64,000 nucleotides of DNA from Hydractinia symbiolongicarpus (taxonomy: Eukaryota; Cnidaria; Hydrozoa; Anthoathecata; Hydractiniidae), in the NCBI RefSeq assembly GCF_029227915.1, contig NC_079889.1, positions 744,001 to 808,000 of the forward strand, written 5' to 3'. The notes under the pieces were generated by a model, which was given only the letters and a program-made list of their open reading frames with translations, was not told the origin of the DNA and searched no databases. Shown here piece by piece: positions 12,401 through 25,264 of this stretch (within the stretch, counting starts at the first letter, position 1; the number at the start of each line of letters is the position of its first letter). The position numbers were made by a program, and so were the translations under genes.

Positions 12401-15400
12401 TAAATTATAGCCATATTTTGTCAATTTAGTGAAATTTGTTGGATGCAAGAAAAAATCCATATGTTACACAACTTGCAAGGTTTTAGGGTACTTTTTTTAA
12501 AATTAGAAAAGAAAATTCAATCCTAACAAGAGAATTTTGGAGCAGTGCTTGCCTTTTAAATTAAGGGTTCATTTATTCTTTGCACATGGCTGCTATTGAT
12601 ATGTTGGTGGTGGTAATCCAAGATTGATAAAAAATAATCAGTTTTCCAAAACTTTAGTTGTCATTGGTGGCTAACAAAAAGACCTGGATGGCTTGTGTTT
12701 TTTATAACTTTTTATAACAGCTACTCCTTAGGAGTTATGGCAGACAAACTGTTCTGTTGTTGAGTCAATTTTTAACTAGGTATCTACGTGTTTTGTGGGT
12801 TAAATGTGTGCTAAACATGGGTGTGTAAAGACTAGATGTACGAACAAAAATACATAATATTAAATTTAATGAAAGAAGGTATCTAGAAAATATTTCTTAC
12901 ACAGTGCAGCATCAGATGCAACTCGGTTAAATAACTTGCACACTCTTGTGCATTTTGCGAGATCAGATGTACGTAAAAATGAAAAAGCATGTAACAATAT
13001 TTCTTCAGGAAGATCTGTTAATAACATCCCAACATCTTGTTCCTGAACAGAAATGATATTTAAGGATAAAATATTTTCTACAATATAATTCTCATTTTAT
13101 ACATGTATGCTGAAACAATTCTTAAAAATACCAAGATGCAAAAACAAAATCCAATGTACTTACCATGGCACAGAAATTATTTTTCTCCAAACATTTATCT
13201 AAAAGAAAATTAGAACATAGATTCCTACTATTTTGCAAACAAATAAAGTTGGTTTACAAAGTACATTATACCTTCCCTATTGAAGACTGCACATTCTTGT
13301 TCCTGGATACAGTTATGATAGGTTTATCTCAAAGGGCAGCTTTGTCAAGATTAAATAATGTCCACAGGCAAACGAGCTGCACTAATTTAAACAATTCCTT
13401 TTATTCACTTAAGGAGATTTAAAAGCCTTAAATGTTGTTAGTTTGCTGATTTATCTCTTCTTTTAATCAATTTCGACAATTATGCAGTAATTGTTGGAGG
13501 AGACAAAATCTAGGGACTGTACAAATTTTACTAAAAAATAATCTGATCATACCATCTTGTTCCTTTTTGGTTGTTGCAGAATGTAGGGAAGATTTCTAAA
13601 TGTGTCAAGAAATAGTAACCAGTGGGTAAAATAAAATACTAGCTTAATAAAATACAAGTTGACTTAAATTTATTTTGCTTATCACAAAACTGTTTGTTGC
13701 TTATTTCAGGCTGAAAATAAAACATTTCAGGCTGCAAATAAAAACTAAATACAGGAACACTAGACTTGTTCAAAGTGATAGCTAATAAAACTTTTATCTA
13801 TGTGTAGAGATTACAAAAGTAAATAAATAACAAGAAAAAGATCAAATTTTGCGTTTTCCAAAAGGAAAAAGTTTACTAATACTAAGGAATGGGCTAGCTG
13901 GTAAAAGTCTTATTTGTTAATTAGCCATTTAAATGAATACAAAGTCTGTTCGTACAAAACCGAACAAACTTTGTACAAACGGACACTACAACATGCTTAT
14001 AGTGATAAAATAGTGAAATACATAAATATACATATTAATGCTTGCAGTGAAATGAAATATATAATTGGCATCAATTACTTGATGAAATATAGCAATGAAA
14101 GATAATGAAATCTAATTTTTGCACATAAATTGTGTTCAATCAAACATACAAATAACTGACCATTGCGATCAGTAATGGAAATAGGGAAATTAAACTTGTT
14201 CAAACATTTTTCTTAAATAAAATTCTCCTCAAGGCCCCACTATAGTATAATATTTTTATGTAATTTAAAACAAAAATTAGCTACTTTCGCTAAAACAGAG
14301 TATTGACCTAACACACTCCTTCATTATGATTAGTATATATGTCTGAGAATACACTAGTTAAAATGCAACACTACAAGATTTTTAGTCAATACCATTTAGG
14401 AAAATGTTGTGAAAGACTTAACTATTGTAAGCTAAAATATATCTAATAAAAAGATTTTGCACTTAGATTTGGATTTTCTCACATAAGGCTGTGCAAAAAA
14501 CAGTTTTTTTTGTTTTGTAAGTGGGAGGAGAATAACATGCTGTATAATTTTCAAAACAACACCAGTATATTCTGTATACTCAGAACAAGAACAATTTTTT
14601 GCTGTTAACTTTCAAAACAAACAAGAGAATTAACTTTTAAAAACATGATTTTGAGCATGCAAGTATTTTTATTTTTCACCTTGACAGCTAGTTTTAATTT
14701 TAATTTTTTAGGGAGAAAAATTATTTTTTTCAATATTATTATTAAATTGTTACTAATATTAATTGCGTAATATACATAAAAATACATAAATACTTTCATT
14801 TAAATACATAAAAAATATGCTTGTCATAACAACCTCCTCTGTTGTTGACACAGATATAATTGAAGAATTGAAAAACCCACGTTATTTTTTTCAACGAAAG
14901 AATCTTACGTTTTTTACTGTATTCGCAATTAATAGCAGCACTTGTATATGACTCATATTCGATTTATTTCACAATATTTTCATAAATTTGGTAAAGTATT
15001 AAAACATCAATATGAAAGTTTTTGAAAAAATGACCAGACATTGTTTAGCCAATGCTCTAAAAAAAGGTTAGGCATGTCCAATTCTGATGATGACTTGTAC
15101 AAAAGTCAAAATATTAAAAATTGTAAAGCTAGTTTCTGAGATTTTAATAAAATGAATTTATTAGGACTTACATTTGTACTATACGTAAGGACTTATGGAA
15201 GTAGGTACATGAGACATGTTTAGCAGTAAGTAACCCTGTAAAGTTTTGTATATACGTATTTATAAGTTGATTTTTTATAACCAAAAAAATTGTTTTTGAA
15301 AAACTGGATGTACAGTAATCAGGAGAAAGAAAGAAGGAAAAAAATGCGCAATAGCATTCAAATCTATTTACCTTTTCCTTTCTTTTGTTTCTGTTCCACT

Positions 15401-16406
15401 TGTAATGTTTTTTAGATCTTGGTTGACAAGCTCTTGTTTGGTTGGACTCATATGGCACATTATTAATTCGATAGTAATAAGGTTGAATATATGCTGCATT
15501 AGATACAATATTTGATGAAGGCAATACATATCCACACACTGGATTATGTATTGCAAAATTAGGATAAAGTAAATCATCAAAAGCATACATATGCAATGCA
15601 TCTTCCTTTCTGTCACCAGAGGCAGATTTCTGAAATATAGCTACTTCCCCATCAGTTCTAGTTTTACTGTGCAAATCTTCATCGAATTCAGGATTCTGAA
15701 AATCAAACGATGCAGCACTAAATTGTTCTGCATTGCTTCCATATGGGTACTGATTGTTATATGAAAATGACCGATTTGCAACATATTCATCTTCAAATGA
15801 AACAGAATTGGGTGGAAAGTTACTCTGAAATGGAAAACTTTTACTTTCACAATCATAAGAGGGAGATATTTGGTGGGGAGATTCTTTTAAGCTTTCTTGT
15901 CGTCGTACTTCAACAGACAATATAGCTTTCCCACATTCCATACACCAATTTGCATCTTTATCGTTTATTTCAGAACACTTTGGACATTTTTTGCCATATT
16001 TCACATGATTACCTTTGTTTTCATTATAAGAGCTATTACACTTGCTATTCAGAAAAGAAATATTTGACTTTTCTTTTTGCGAAATTGTGTTCAGTTTATC
16101 CTCCATTTTAAATGTTTTTGTCTTTCCTTCCTCCCTTCTTGTTCCTCCCCCACTCTCAATGTTGATAGAATTTGAAAGCATCATATTCATGCAATTAGCA
16201 GAGCACCTGTCCTTGAAATTATTGCTGGTGCTTTGCAAGCCGTTACAACCATACGCAGCGTTGGATGGTCGTTTTCCTTCTTCTTTCGATTTCTGCTGTA
16301 CGTACCTGGCAGGTTTTTCTTCCATGGAAATGATCAATGATGTTTTAATCCCATTAATTAAGGAGGCAGCAATGCTACGTGCTTCCTCCCTTGATATATC
16401 GACCAT
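6446..16406 (-). CDS. F-box and leucine-rich-repeat protein with N-terminal zinc ribbon
   Basis: Probable substrate receptor of an SCF (Skp1-Cullin1-F-box) ubiquitin ligase. Exons in transcript order: 16406-15372, 13042-12901, 11613-11599, 11519-11356, 10408-10254, 9948-9868, 9708-9597, 9034-8957, 8399-8272, 7823-7707, 7572-7462, 6548-6446. Phases agree at every join and give 746 residues ending at TGA. Residues 1-345 are one low-complexity exon holding a C-x2-C-x10-C-x2-C zinc ribbon at 141-158. The F-box (LPEEILLHAFSFLRTSDLAK) starts near 356. About ten Cys-containing LRRs follow (e.g. LEQLSLNGCQGITDESIK, LEVFGCFNISSASINAL), as in FBXL and AMN1 proteins. The third exon is only 15 nt. The start is the first Met of the long exon, and the gene is divergent from the phosphonopyruvate decarboxylase gene. 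I do not recognise a named orthologue because of the zinc ribbon. Confidence 0.85.
8560..8725 (-). repeat. copy of a GACGTCA-flanked dispersed repeat
   Basis: On the minus strand it reads '..gttgccttcat..', 'cttgaaacactgatcaaga', 'tttgacaaacgg', then 'gatgacgtcatc'. The same blocks occur in the same order at 25480-25660 on the plus strand. It lies in an intron of the F-box/LRR gene. Confidence 0.6.
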
Positions 16407-16770
16407 TTTTAGCGATGTTAATTTGCCATATATTTGTGCAACTGAATGCTGAAGGTGAGTTGAGTTGTGCTGTGTTGCTTTAGCTTTCTCAATTTTCTAA
16501 TTTTATGCTCACGGACCTGCATTTTATTTTGGAACGTCAGACAGTGCAGGTCAGAAATGCAGGACATGTGTGTTCGGGTTAATAAAAAACTAAAATATCA
16601 TTTCTAAATATTTTTGTGTTATAGCTAGTTTGGACTACAAAAACAAGGTGCGCAGACAATGTGCTGAATAAAAACAAACACTCTTTTGCAGTCTGGCTGG
16701 CTTGGCTCAGTGCAGTGAAAGGTAGCTTTCCTTGGCTACGTCTTATTTCCATCTTTTAGCCTTTTAAATA
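16407..16770. promoter_or_regulatory. divergent promoter region between two start codons
   Basis: Only 364 bases separate the ATG of the F-box/LRR gene (leftward) from the ATG of the phosphonopyruvate decarboxylase gene (rightward). Both 5' UTRs and any promoters must lie here unless an upstream UTR exon exists, which suggests a shared bidirectional promoter. I see no clear TATA box placed for either gene. Confidence 0.5.
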
Positions 16771-19700
16771 ATGGCTGCAACTATAAAATCTTCTTTTGGA
16801 AGTATTATAAAGAACCAGGTACGTCACTGTAACTTCCTGGCTCGTTAATAAAGCTACCACGTGCTTTTTAAAAGATTATTTAGCTAGCACGTCAGAATAT
16901 GCATTATGTGTGTAGATATGTCAAATATAAATATTCATAGCTACACTGTATAATGATATCCTTTTCTTTATGTCAAGAAGTTTATGAAGTTTATGTTTTT
17001 AGATGCTTAGATATGTACATATATCTTTTTTCACCTAAGAACTCTGCACTTTTCCTTTAATATTAGTCAAAGATGCAGGGTAACATTGACAATTGGTACC
17101 AGGAAACATAAATGCGAGTTCCCTTGCACTGTGATTTTTTTGTTTTAAAATTTAGGCAAAAAAACTAGTTAATTTCATATGCAAGAGCTTTAAAGTTGTC
17201 TGTGAAACTTTTTATTTGTTTGTTGAGTTTGACATGAAGAAAAGTTTTTCTTGTTAATATATGCAAAAAATGCTTTCAGAAAACTGATAAAAACTGATTG
17301 CCTGTAATACTAGAAACATTCCCATATTAGGAGAAATTTAACCCCTAATCTGAATATTTTCTTTAAGGGTGTGGAACACCAACTAAACTCAGTCCCATAC
17401 ATGCTGGAGATCAAACCATTTACAATGCTCTTACAACTTTCAGGCTAACACAAAGAATTTTATTAATATATTTCCATATATTTTTCGATTTTTAGGGTAA
17501 CACATTTCGCATTCTGTACCGTAATCTTTCATCAACAGCAACATATTATCAGCAAAATTTAGAAACTCAAGAAGGCCAGGACCAGGTATTGTTTTCTTTG
17601 TTATTAAGATTATTTGTGTCAATAAGGCACACACACTTGTGTCACCTATAAAAAGATGCATTCATTTTAAAAGAAAAAAAAATCTGTTTCTAGTGCAGCA
17701 CCCTTTGGGAACTTGTTAAGCTAGAAAAACACAGATTTTTGTCAATGTTTTTGTAAACAAGTACTGCATTGGGAAAACATCCCTTTTGCATGATTTTTAG
17801 TGATTCTATAATAATAATCCATCTGTTCAAAATAACTGTGTACAGATATATTTTGCACCCCCTACAGAGTAGTTAATTATGTTAAGCAGTTTTGAGTTTG
17901 CAGATTACTCTTCTCTTATATTAATTTGATCCCTATTAAAAATATATATTTTATATTGTTTGTTCTTATAGCTTCAGAAACAAAAATTAAGAAATGAAGA
18001 CGCTGGTAGCTTTACTGAGTTAGTGAGAGATTTCCTTGATCCTTCAGAATTTCATAGTGCAGTGCGTAAGCAAGGAATTGATTTTTTTTGTGGTGTTCCA
18101 GACTCTTTGCTCAAGGATTACTGTGCTTATGTGACTGCCACTGAGCCAAGTCATAGTCATGTCATTACAGCAAATGAAGGATCGGCAGTTGCACTTGCTG
18201 CAGGCTACCATTTGTCGTCAGGAAAAACTGGAATGGTGTATTTACAGGTAGGGATTTTTTCATTTATTGTCATATATAGATATTTTCTTGGAAATTCTGC
18301 CTTGTGGAAAATTAAAGAACATTTTGAACATTTTATTTTTGCTGCTTGTTTAGAATTCTGGTCTTGGCAACATTGTCAATCCTGTGATGTCTTTAGCATC
18401 TACAAGTGTTTATAGTATTCCTATGTTAATACTTTTGGGTTGGCGAGGTGAACCAGGCAAACGGGATGAACCACAGCATGTAACACAAGGAAAAGCTACT
18501 CCTGGACTCTTAGGTTTGCAGTAATAGTGTTATTTTATAAATATATCTCTTTGCTTAAAGGTTTGATGTGATATTTTCTGTTTTGTTTTTTAGCTGCTTG
18601 TGGGATCCCTTTTCAAGTTCTTCCTGATTTTATTGAGGGAGCTGAACAGGTACTAGATATGGAGATTTTTTTGGTTTTCTGTGGTTTTAGACAAAAAAAA
18701 TATTTTTTTTGTTTTTTGCTTGTTGTACACACGTATTATGTTAGAAAACTCCTATCAGAAATGCTGCAATTTCGCATACTAGTGTAAATCTAGCTCTTTA
18801 TCCAGCTATCTGCTTTTTAGCATTTGTTTACAAACATGGGATTTTTTTTCTGGTACAAGAGTGTGGGTTAAACATGCAACGAAATTTGAGGGTAACGCCC
18901 TTTGCATAGCGTAAACGATGTTTCGTTAGCCAAGAGTTTATCATTCACGACAGATTTATATCTTGAGCGTGAATAATAAGGAAATACTAAAAAAATTATT
19001 CAGCTTGTTATTTACACTAGTTAAGCCATATTTCCGGCTGAACATTCAAATTGAGCTGTAACAGATTACATATCGCAACTTAGGCATTGTACACTGCGCG
19101 AAAACACATGGAAGTGTCGAAAGGGCCGTACTGTTTACTTGTGAAAAGACAAACTTTTCTACCGTATAAGTTTGAACAAACCCAAACAAGGTAAGTGCTA
19201 ATTCTTGTTTGTTTTGAAATTAAATGTTTTGAAAATGGACCGTTCAGCCCCAATTAGCAATTTTATTACTGCAACAAGATATTCTGGGGTCTATGGAGAA
19301 GAAAAAAAAAATTTTTTCTTCACAGAATTCAATTTCGCAGTTTATAGCAAAAAGCGCGAATTTCCCCCCTTTCCGGGCAAATATCGACTAATAACTTGAA
19401 ACACAATTACGATAATTTTTTATCGTTTTTTAGCTCGTTCACGATTTCTTTCTTTTTTTTGGTTTTTTTATTGATTTGGAAAAAGGCGTTTTTGAGATTT
19501 TAGAAATATCTTGATTTATATGTATTATCACAGTTCCGTTGTCTCCTTCAGTTTTATCGATACGTGTTTTATCGATACGTGTTGTCTCTATTAGTTTCAG
19601 TGACTTACCCTTGAATAGAGAAGGTGCGATCCAGCACGTCGTGAAACAGTTACACGACCGAGATGTTGTAGTCGGTACAACGGGCATGTTAAGTCGAGAA

Positions 19701-20631
19701 TTATTCGAGTTACGCGAAGGGAATGGACAAGGTCACGAGAAAGATTTCTTAACAGTTGGTAGTATGGGACATGCTTCAGCTATTGCTCTTGGCGTAGCTA
19801 TGCAGAAGACGAGAAGAGAGGTGACATTGTATTTCTTAATGGTTAAGAGCAGATGCTAGATCTAAGAATCAGAAAGTGTATAAAACATAGAACCAAGAAG
19901 ATCCTTATATTTCTTTAAAATTTTGATTTGTTTTGGATTATAAAAAGGCTGGTGTTAACAAGCAAATTTTTATGTACGGTTTTTCAGGTTTTTTGTTTGG
20001 ATGGTGACGGAGCAGCCATTATGCATTTGGGAAATCTCTCCACGATCGGTGCGTCTGGTTTGGTGAATTACAAACACATTGTTATAAATAATGGCGCGCA
20101 TGATTCGGTGGGTGGGCAGCCGACGGATGCAAGAGATGTTAATACTTTCAATATATGTAATGTCGCCCTCAGTCTAGGATATAAACAGGTAACGTTTGTG
20201 AACACCGTGATCAATCCCTGACCAAATAAAAATGATCTATCATCTCAATACTGTAAATGAGTGTATAATTTCTCATCTGCCCACTTTTTCATTTATTCCG
20301 AATGTTTCAGGAGAACAGACATTTTCGACAATTTTGTCGCCGACTTTAAACGACTTTTGCTTTTTTCTGCTGTTTGTATTTGAACGACGGCAAAATTACC
20401 GAAAGTCAAATGTATTGACGACAAAATAAACTGTACGTGTTCGTTTTGTAGGCTCTTTCTGCAAGTACTCCTGAAGAGATTGAAGAAAGTGTTTCAGCTA
20501 TGAGAACAATGCAAGGGCCAGTTCTACTGGAAATAAAAGTTCGAAGAGGTAGCCGTAAAGATTTGGGACGACCAACAAGATCACCGTTGCAGAACAAAGC
20601 AGACTTCATGCATTTTTTAGCCATCGAATAG
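16771..20631 (+). CDS. phosphonopyruvate decarboxylase, probably mitochondrial
   Basis: TPP- and Mg-dependent enzyme converting 3-phosphonopyruvate to phosphonoacetaldehyde, the step that makes phosphonate (C-P) biosynthesis irreversible after PEP mutase. Exons: 16771-16818, 17496-17585, 17972-18247, 18354-18513, 18594-18649, 19084-19190, 19601-19820, 19988-20188, 20452-20631. All phases agree and give 445 residues. Residues 1-46 are rich in Ser, Thr, Arg and Asn with almost no acidic residues before 40 (..FRILYRNLSSTATYYQ..), like a mitochondrial presequence; bacterial enzymes are about 50 residues shorter. Seen: GVPDSLLK (87-94), the cofactor Glu in ITANEGSAVALAAGYH (Glu115), QNSGLGNIVNP and GWRGEPGKRDEPQH in the pyrimidine domain, TVGSMGHAS, and the TPP motif GDG (325-327) to NN (353-354) followed by GAHDSVGGQPT. 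No motif is damaged. Sulfopyruvate decarboxylase is the closest alternative, but the length and these motifs fit Ppd better. Confidence 0.92.
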
Positions 20632-21934
20632 ATGGACCGCTGTCACGGTAGCCGGGAAGCAAAGTTAAAATGAAATGGGACGTGTGATTAAAATAAATAA
20701 GAAATTGTTTTTGATTTAAAGGTTACGATACCTTGAACTTTTGTTACAATTACAACACAGGTAATCTTCTTGTTTAAGTTGATGTCGACGTATGTTTGTT
20801 TATAGTGGCATTTTTCAAGGTCGAAGCCTTATTTTGAAAATTGAATATAATTAAGAATCATAAAAAATTAAAACAATATAAATTTTGCTATATTATTATT
20901 GGAATTATAGTTTATTTAATTGCGTCGTTTTATCTTGTATTCTATCAAGGCGATAACTTCATGCTCTTCGTTATTGCTTTCTTCTTTAATAGCGTCTTCA
21001 CGTAATAAAAATATTTATCAAACATATCCATGCCATATATGCAGTTACATTTTTTGTATCAAAATAGAATACGCATATGGAAATTTAAATGCTTAGTTTT
21101 TATTGTAACGTAGGGAAACTAATTTCAGCGAAAACTAAATTGCCGCAAAAAAAAATTACAAACCGACCGCGAAAATTTGCAAAAATTTACTTTTGCGAAA
21201 TTTTTTTTACAATTGTTCAAATTTGTGCATCGACAAAGTTATGCACCAGAATCGATTACTTACTTTGTTGAGGACTGTTTCACCACAAAGAGATCCCCAA
21301 TTAAAGAACAAGAATTTACAGTCCTGCTAATATTAATAGGGAGAATGATGTTTGATTAGAAAAAAAAGAAGTTAAGGAGCCCTAAGCTTTTCAGGAAATT
21401 AATATTGAATCAGCGAGGGATACACAATTGTTGGTAAAAATATTTTCGGTGGAAAAAAAATGTATATTTGTTTTTTTTATATATTCTAGACGTTTGACTT
21501 TATACTAATTCAAACAATACATAGAAAAAAAATCTTATTAAAATTGTCGACTTCAACTTATATTTTAGAAGATAAGATTATGGAAGAAAATGATTTTCTT
21601 GCAAGTTAGTCTGGCGTTCTCTATGGCAATACAAACATTCACATTCTTTTATTTCGCGTTCATTACCAGCTCGTTCTTTTAATACAACGTATTTGAAACT
21701 TTCAAGACTATAATTCCTTAAATATATAATTTTCTTTAGGTGAAAAAAGTTTAAAGACAAAAAGAAAACGCGAAGTTACAGAACACAGTAATACTGATAC
21801 CCTACGATCCATCTCAAAATCGTAGCGAAAAAAATAATCCCTAGCTTAGCTTATCGTATCGTGTAGTATCGATGTATTGTCACACGATAATTCAATAATT
21901 TAAAACGGCAAATTTACTGGAATATTATTTTGGT
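20632..21934. other. intergenic stretch between two converging genes
   Basis: Lies between the 3' ends of the phosphonopyruvate decarboxylase gene and the EF-hand gene. Around 21115-21210 it holds 'gcgaaaa'/'cgcgaaaatttgc' motifs, a short dispersed AT-rich repeat that also appears near 7030-7370, 19310-19350, 39660-39770, 41150-41190, 42675-42725 and 45480-45660. No other gene seen. Confidence 0.5.
20692..20697 (+). terminator. polyadenylation signal of the phosphonopyruvate decarboxylase gene
   Basis: AATAAA, 60 bases past the TAG stop; the first canonical signal downstream of the gene. Confidence 0.5.
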
Positions 21935-24900
21935 CTACTCAGTTTTACTTCTTTCTGCTTTCCCATCTTCATTTTCGAATTTGGTGTAGTAACTAATATA
22001 TTCTGGATAATCAATGTATCCATCTTTGTTGTAATCTTGGTCTTTTAAAATCATGTCGACAAACTCGACTAACGTGTCTGTGTTGTCTTGCGGATCTAAA
22101 AAAAATGAAAAACTACAAAAATTCTAAATATCATACAGCCAGTAAGAAGAGATAATGTAGTTGAAGAGATTATAAGCCCGATAATTCGCTACATAAAAAT
22201 ATTTCAAAATCAAAAATCAAATAATATTTTTGCAACTTCGGAGAATACAAAACCAATGTTTGCTAACGAAATACATTTTCTATTACAAACAATTTTGTAT
22301 TTTAAACATATTTAAGAAATAAAACAGGAATGATTTTCTTTCTCAAGAACATTGTTACGAACAAGGTATCAAGGTCAAATGTAAAGTAAAACTCATCCTT
22401 CAAACCTTGTCTTATTTGTAATTGCCAAATAAAATAACTGACGTCATCTCCTTCGTGGGTAACTGGGGACTATCTACGCCAAAAATGGGACCAATTTTCT
22501 AACTCTGGGTCAATCCGCTGTTAAAAAAATAATAAACTTTGTGACGAAGTCAACTTTACCTTCTTTCTTCTCTGCATGACCTTCATCATGCTCATCGTGA
22601 AAATGTGTCATTGATTTCAATAATTCTAATCCATCTAATTTGGTGTTGTTGTCATAGTCATGCATTACAAAAAATTGCGTCTGTGCATCGTATTCCTATG
22701 TGAAATAAACGGATCGCTTGTAGGAAATCCACTGAAATATTTTATGTTTTCTAAGTATTACTATGGTCAAGTAGTACTAGTACTAATTCTATTTGTCGAA
22801 GTAAAGCTGCACGCGACCATTTTGAATAGATAAACGGCTCAGCTATTAACTTCAAAATTTAAATTCGAACTCAAAGTTTATTTACAGTCACAACGGAATA
22901 TTCTTTGGCAAAATTGGTTGATTTTTTTTATTCATAACGGTTAACGAAGCAAAATTTAAGCTCGCAATAAATGCAAACTTTGGGACTCGACTACCAACTT
23001 AGGAAGAAAATTGTGATTCTTTAATCTAAAGAAATGTTAAAAATGAGACGTGAATTAGGAAAAGTTGAATAACGCAAACAAAAATAAATAGATCTGTTCC
23101 ATATCAATTTAGTTCCGCGAAATACGCATGCAAAAATGCAGAAACATAAAAACGAGATTAGTTATCAGCAAATTCAAGATGCTAGTTATTTATGTGCAAG
23201 TTTGAAGAATTTATCAATAAATTAAGCTTTTAACTGACGGTTGGTAGTGTGACAAAAAAGTTTATATATTGCAGATTTTAAGTGCGTAATGCCGGGTTGT
23301 AGCTATAGCTTAGTTGCATGAATAATCAACAAAGCATATTCAACATTTCTTCGCGTGCAATGATATTTAAATTAATCTTTTTAGATTATTGGGTGTTGAA
23401 ATTGTGTAAACACCCTCTGTCACTCTCTCTTTTATTGACTATCAATAACCATACATTTATATCAAGCAATGTGATGGTTAACCTTAATACTTACAGTTTG
23501 TAAGTAATATGAATTAAAAGAGCCTATACTTAGATTAACATAAATCTCTATATATAGAAATAGCACCTTATTTTTTGAGGTTTTTATTCCGTATTCAGTA
23601 AAAAAGGAAAATGAAAAGAAATAACTTGTCTTTTACACAAACTTTATCTTAAAGAACATTTGAATTTAAGTTATGAACATACTTTAACTCAAAGTTCCTA
23701 AAAACTACGTTCATATGTATTTTGTGCAGCCATTTTGAATAGATATAACGGCTTAGTATTAGATCACAAGGTTTATTTACAGAATATCTTTTTGAGAATT
23801 TATTTGGTTTTTTTGGTAACCATTTCGTGTTCTTTTTTTTAAGGAACAATTGTAAATGGAATGGGGGGAAGCGAACATGCTTTTTGAAGAAAGTCTTCAA
23901 AAGAAACATTTGTTTTGACTGTAAAATTTCATTTCCCCAAAATGCTTAAAATAATAACTCTCCTAATACAAAATTTCTGAATAAGTTGCCAACCTTATTT
24001 TTTGTTATAATTTAGAAATTATATAATTTGGATTAACTTTTTTTTAAAAAAACACAACGCAAGAACATTCCATGGAACACTGTAAATTTCTAAAAAGATA
24101 GTTTTTGCCCACCTTGATAAGAAAAGTCAATTAGTATCCCAATTCTGAAATTACAAATGTGTAAAATGTGAGTTTTGAAATACTGTTAAAACCACCCTTT
24201 TTGTCTCACTTGGGTGTACAGTCAGTAACTGGAGACACAGGACATAGGCCAGGAACATCGCCAATTTTCATAAAAAGTTAACATTTTACATTTGAAAAAG
24301 AATAAACCAGCCGGCTGGCTACTCATACCATCATATTTAAAACCAGGTCTTAGCTCATTTAACACCAATAATAATAAACAAACCATTACAACGACCCAGT
24401 GTCTGGCAGATATATGCTATTATCCCATATTATTACTCTTTTATAATTGAATGAGAAATTAATTTTATATAATGCAAGTAAACAAACCATATACGCACTA
24501 CAAAAATGTGTTTATAAGTAATCTCGTTTTCATGTTATTCTGTATTTTGGTATGGATATTTCGCGGATCGAAAATGGATAGGGAATAGCTCTATGATGGT
24601 GAACATGCATTTTTAAAATTTTTAAACTCACATCAAATGTAAAACAGATCGTTATTTGCCTAATAAAATTTACTCACTGAGGTCAATTTTAAAAACTTAA
24701 TTTTTATGACTAAAAGTAACTCACTTTTAAATATTTTTCTGCTTGCTCTGTGTTGAATCCATAAGTTTCCATCAGATGCTCTTTAATATGGCTGAACAAA
24801 TAAAATATGGCTACAATGTTAGTTTGATAGAAACACTGATTAAGTTTTCAGACCATTCTGTCTGTACCACTAAACTAATTTTATATGAAAGATTATTGTT

Positions 24901-25205
24901 GCTTCTACAAAAATATTTAAAACCAATGAAAATTAATTTAGCAAATTCCAGGAAAATACAGTCGTCTTTATTATTATAAATGCTAAAGAACTCAATAGAG
25001 ACTATATAATAAAACAAAAAATATAAATTAGGACCATTGAAGTTGTGAATATAATACAAAATGGCTTTACCTACCCAGTATCCTTTGCAAATTTTAGAGG
25101 GTCTTCTTTTTTTTCACCAGCAGCTTCATCACTTGATACGAACTTTGCAAACATTTGTAAAATAGAGAGAAGTAAGGAGAGAGAAAGAATATTTTTGAAG
25201 TTCAT
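21935..25205 (-). CDS. secreted EF-hand protein of the MCFD2 type
   Basis: Small luminal or secreted calcium-binding protein. In vertebrates MCFD2 pairs with the lectin LMAN1 to carry glycoproteins from ER to Golgi. Exons: 25205-25075, 24791-24725, 22695-22560, 22095-21935; phases agree and give 164 residues. Residues 1-25 (MNFKNILSLSLLLSILQMFA..) are a signal peptide. HIKEHLMETYGF resembles the 'EHI-EHL' lead-in of MCFD2. EF-hand 1 is HDYDNNTKLDGLELLKSM and EF-hand 2 is DQDYNKDGYIDYPEYISYY, with Asp/Asn at ligand positions and Gly at position 6. A Glu/Lys-rich tail lacks an obvious KDEL signal. The ATG chosen is the one directly before the hydrophobic core; another in-frame Met lies 16 codons upstream. 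CGREF1-like proteins are an alternative name. Confidence 0.82.
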
Positions 25206-25264
25206 TTTCTGTTTTATGCAGCTAAAACGTAAAAGTATATACACACTAAACATGTGTAACCAAA

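Noticed and set aside
13165-13422. 85-codon open frame on the plus strand
   Set aside because: No domain and no homology pattern; it lies in the first intron of the F-box/LRR gene.
16771-20631. Bacterial contamination or recent transfer as the source of the phosphonopyruvate decarboxylase
   Set aside because: The gene has eight phase-consistent introns, local base composition and an organelle leader.
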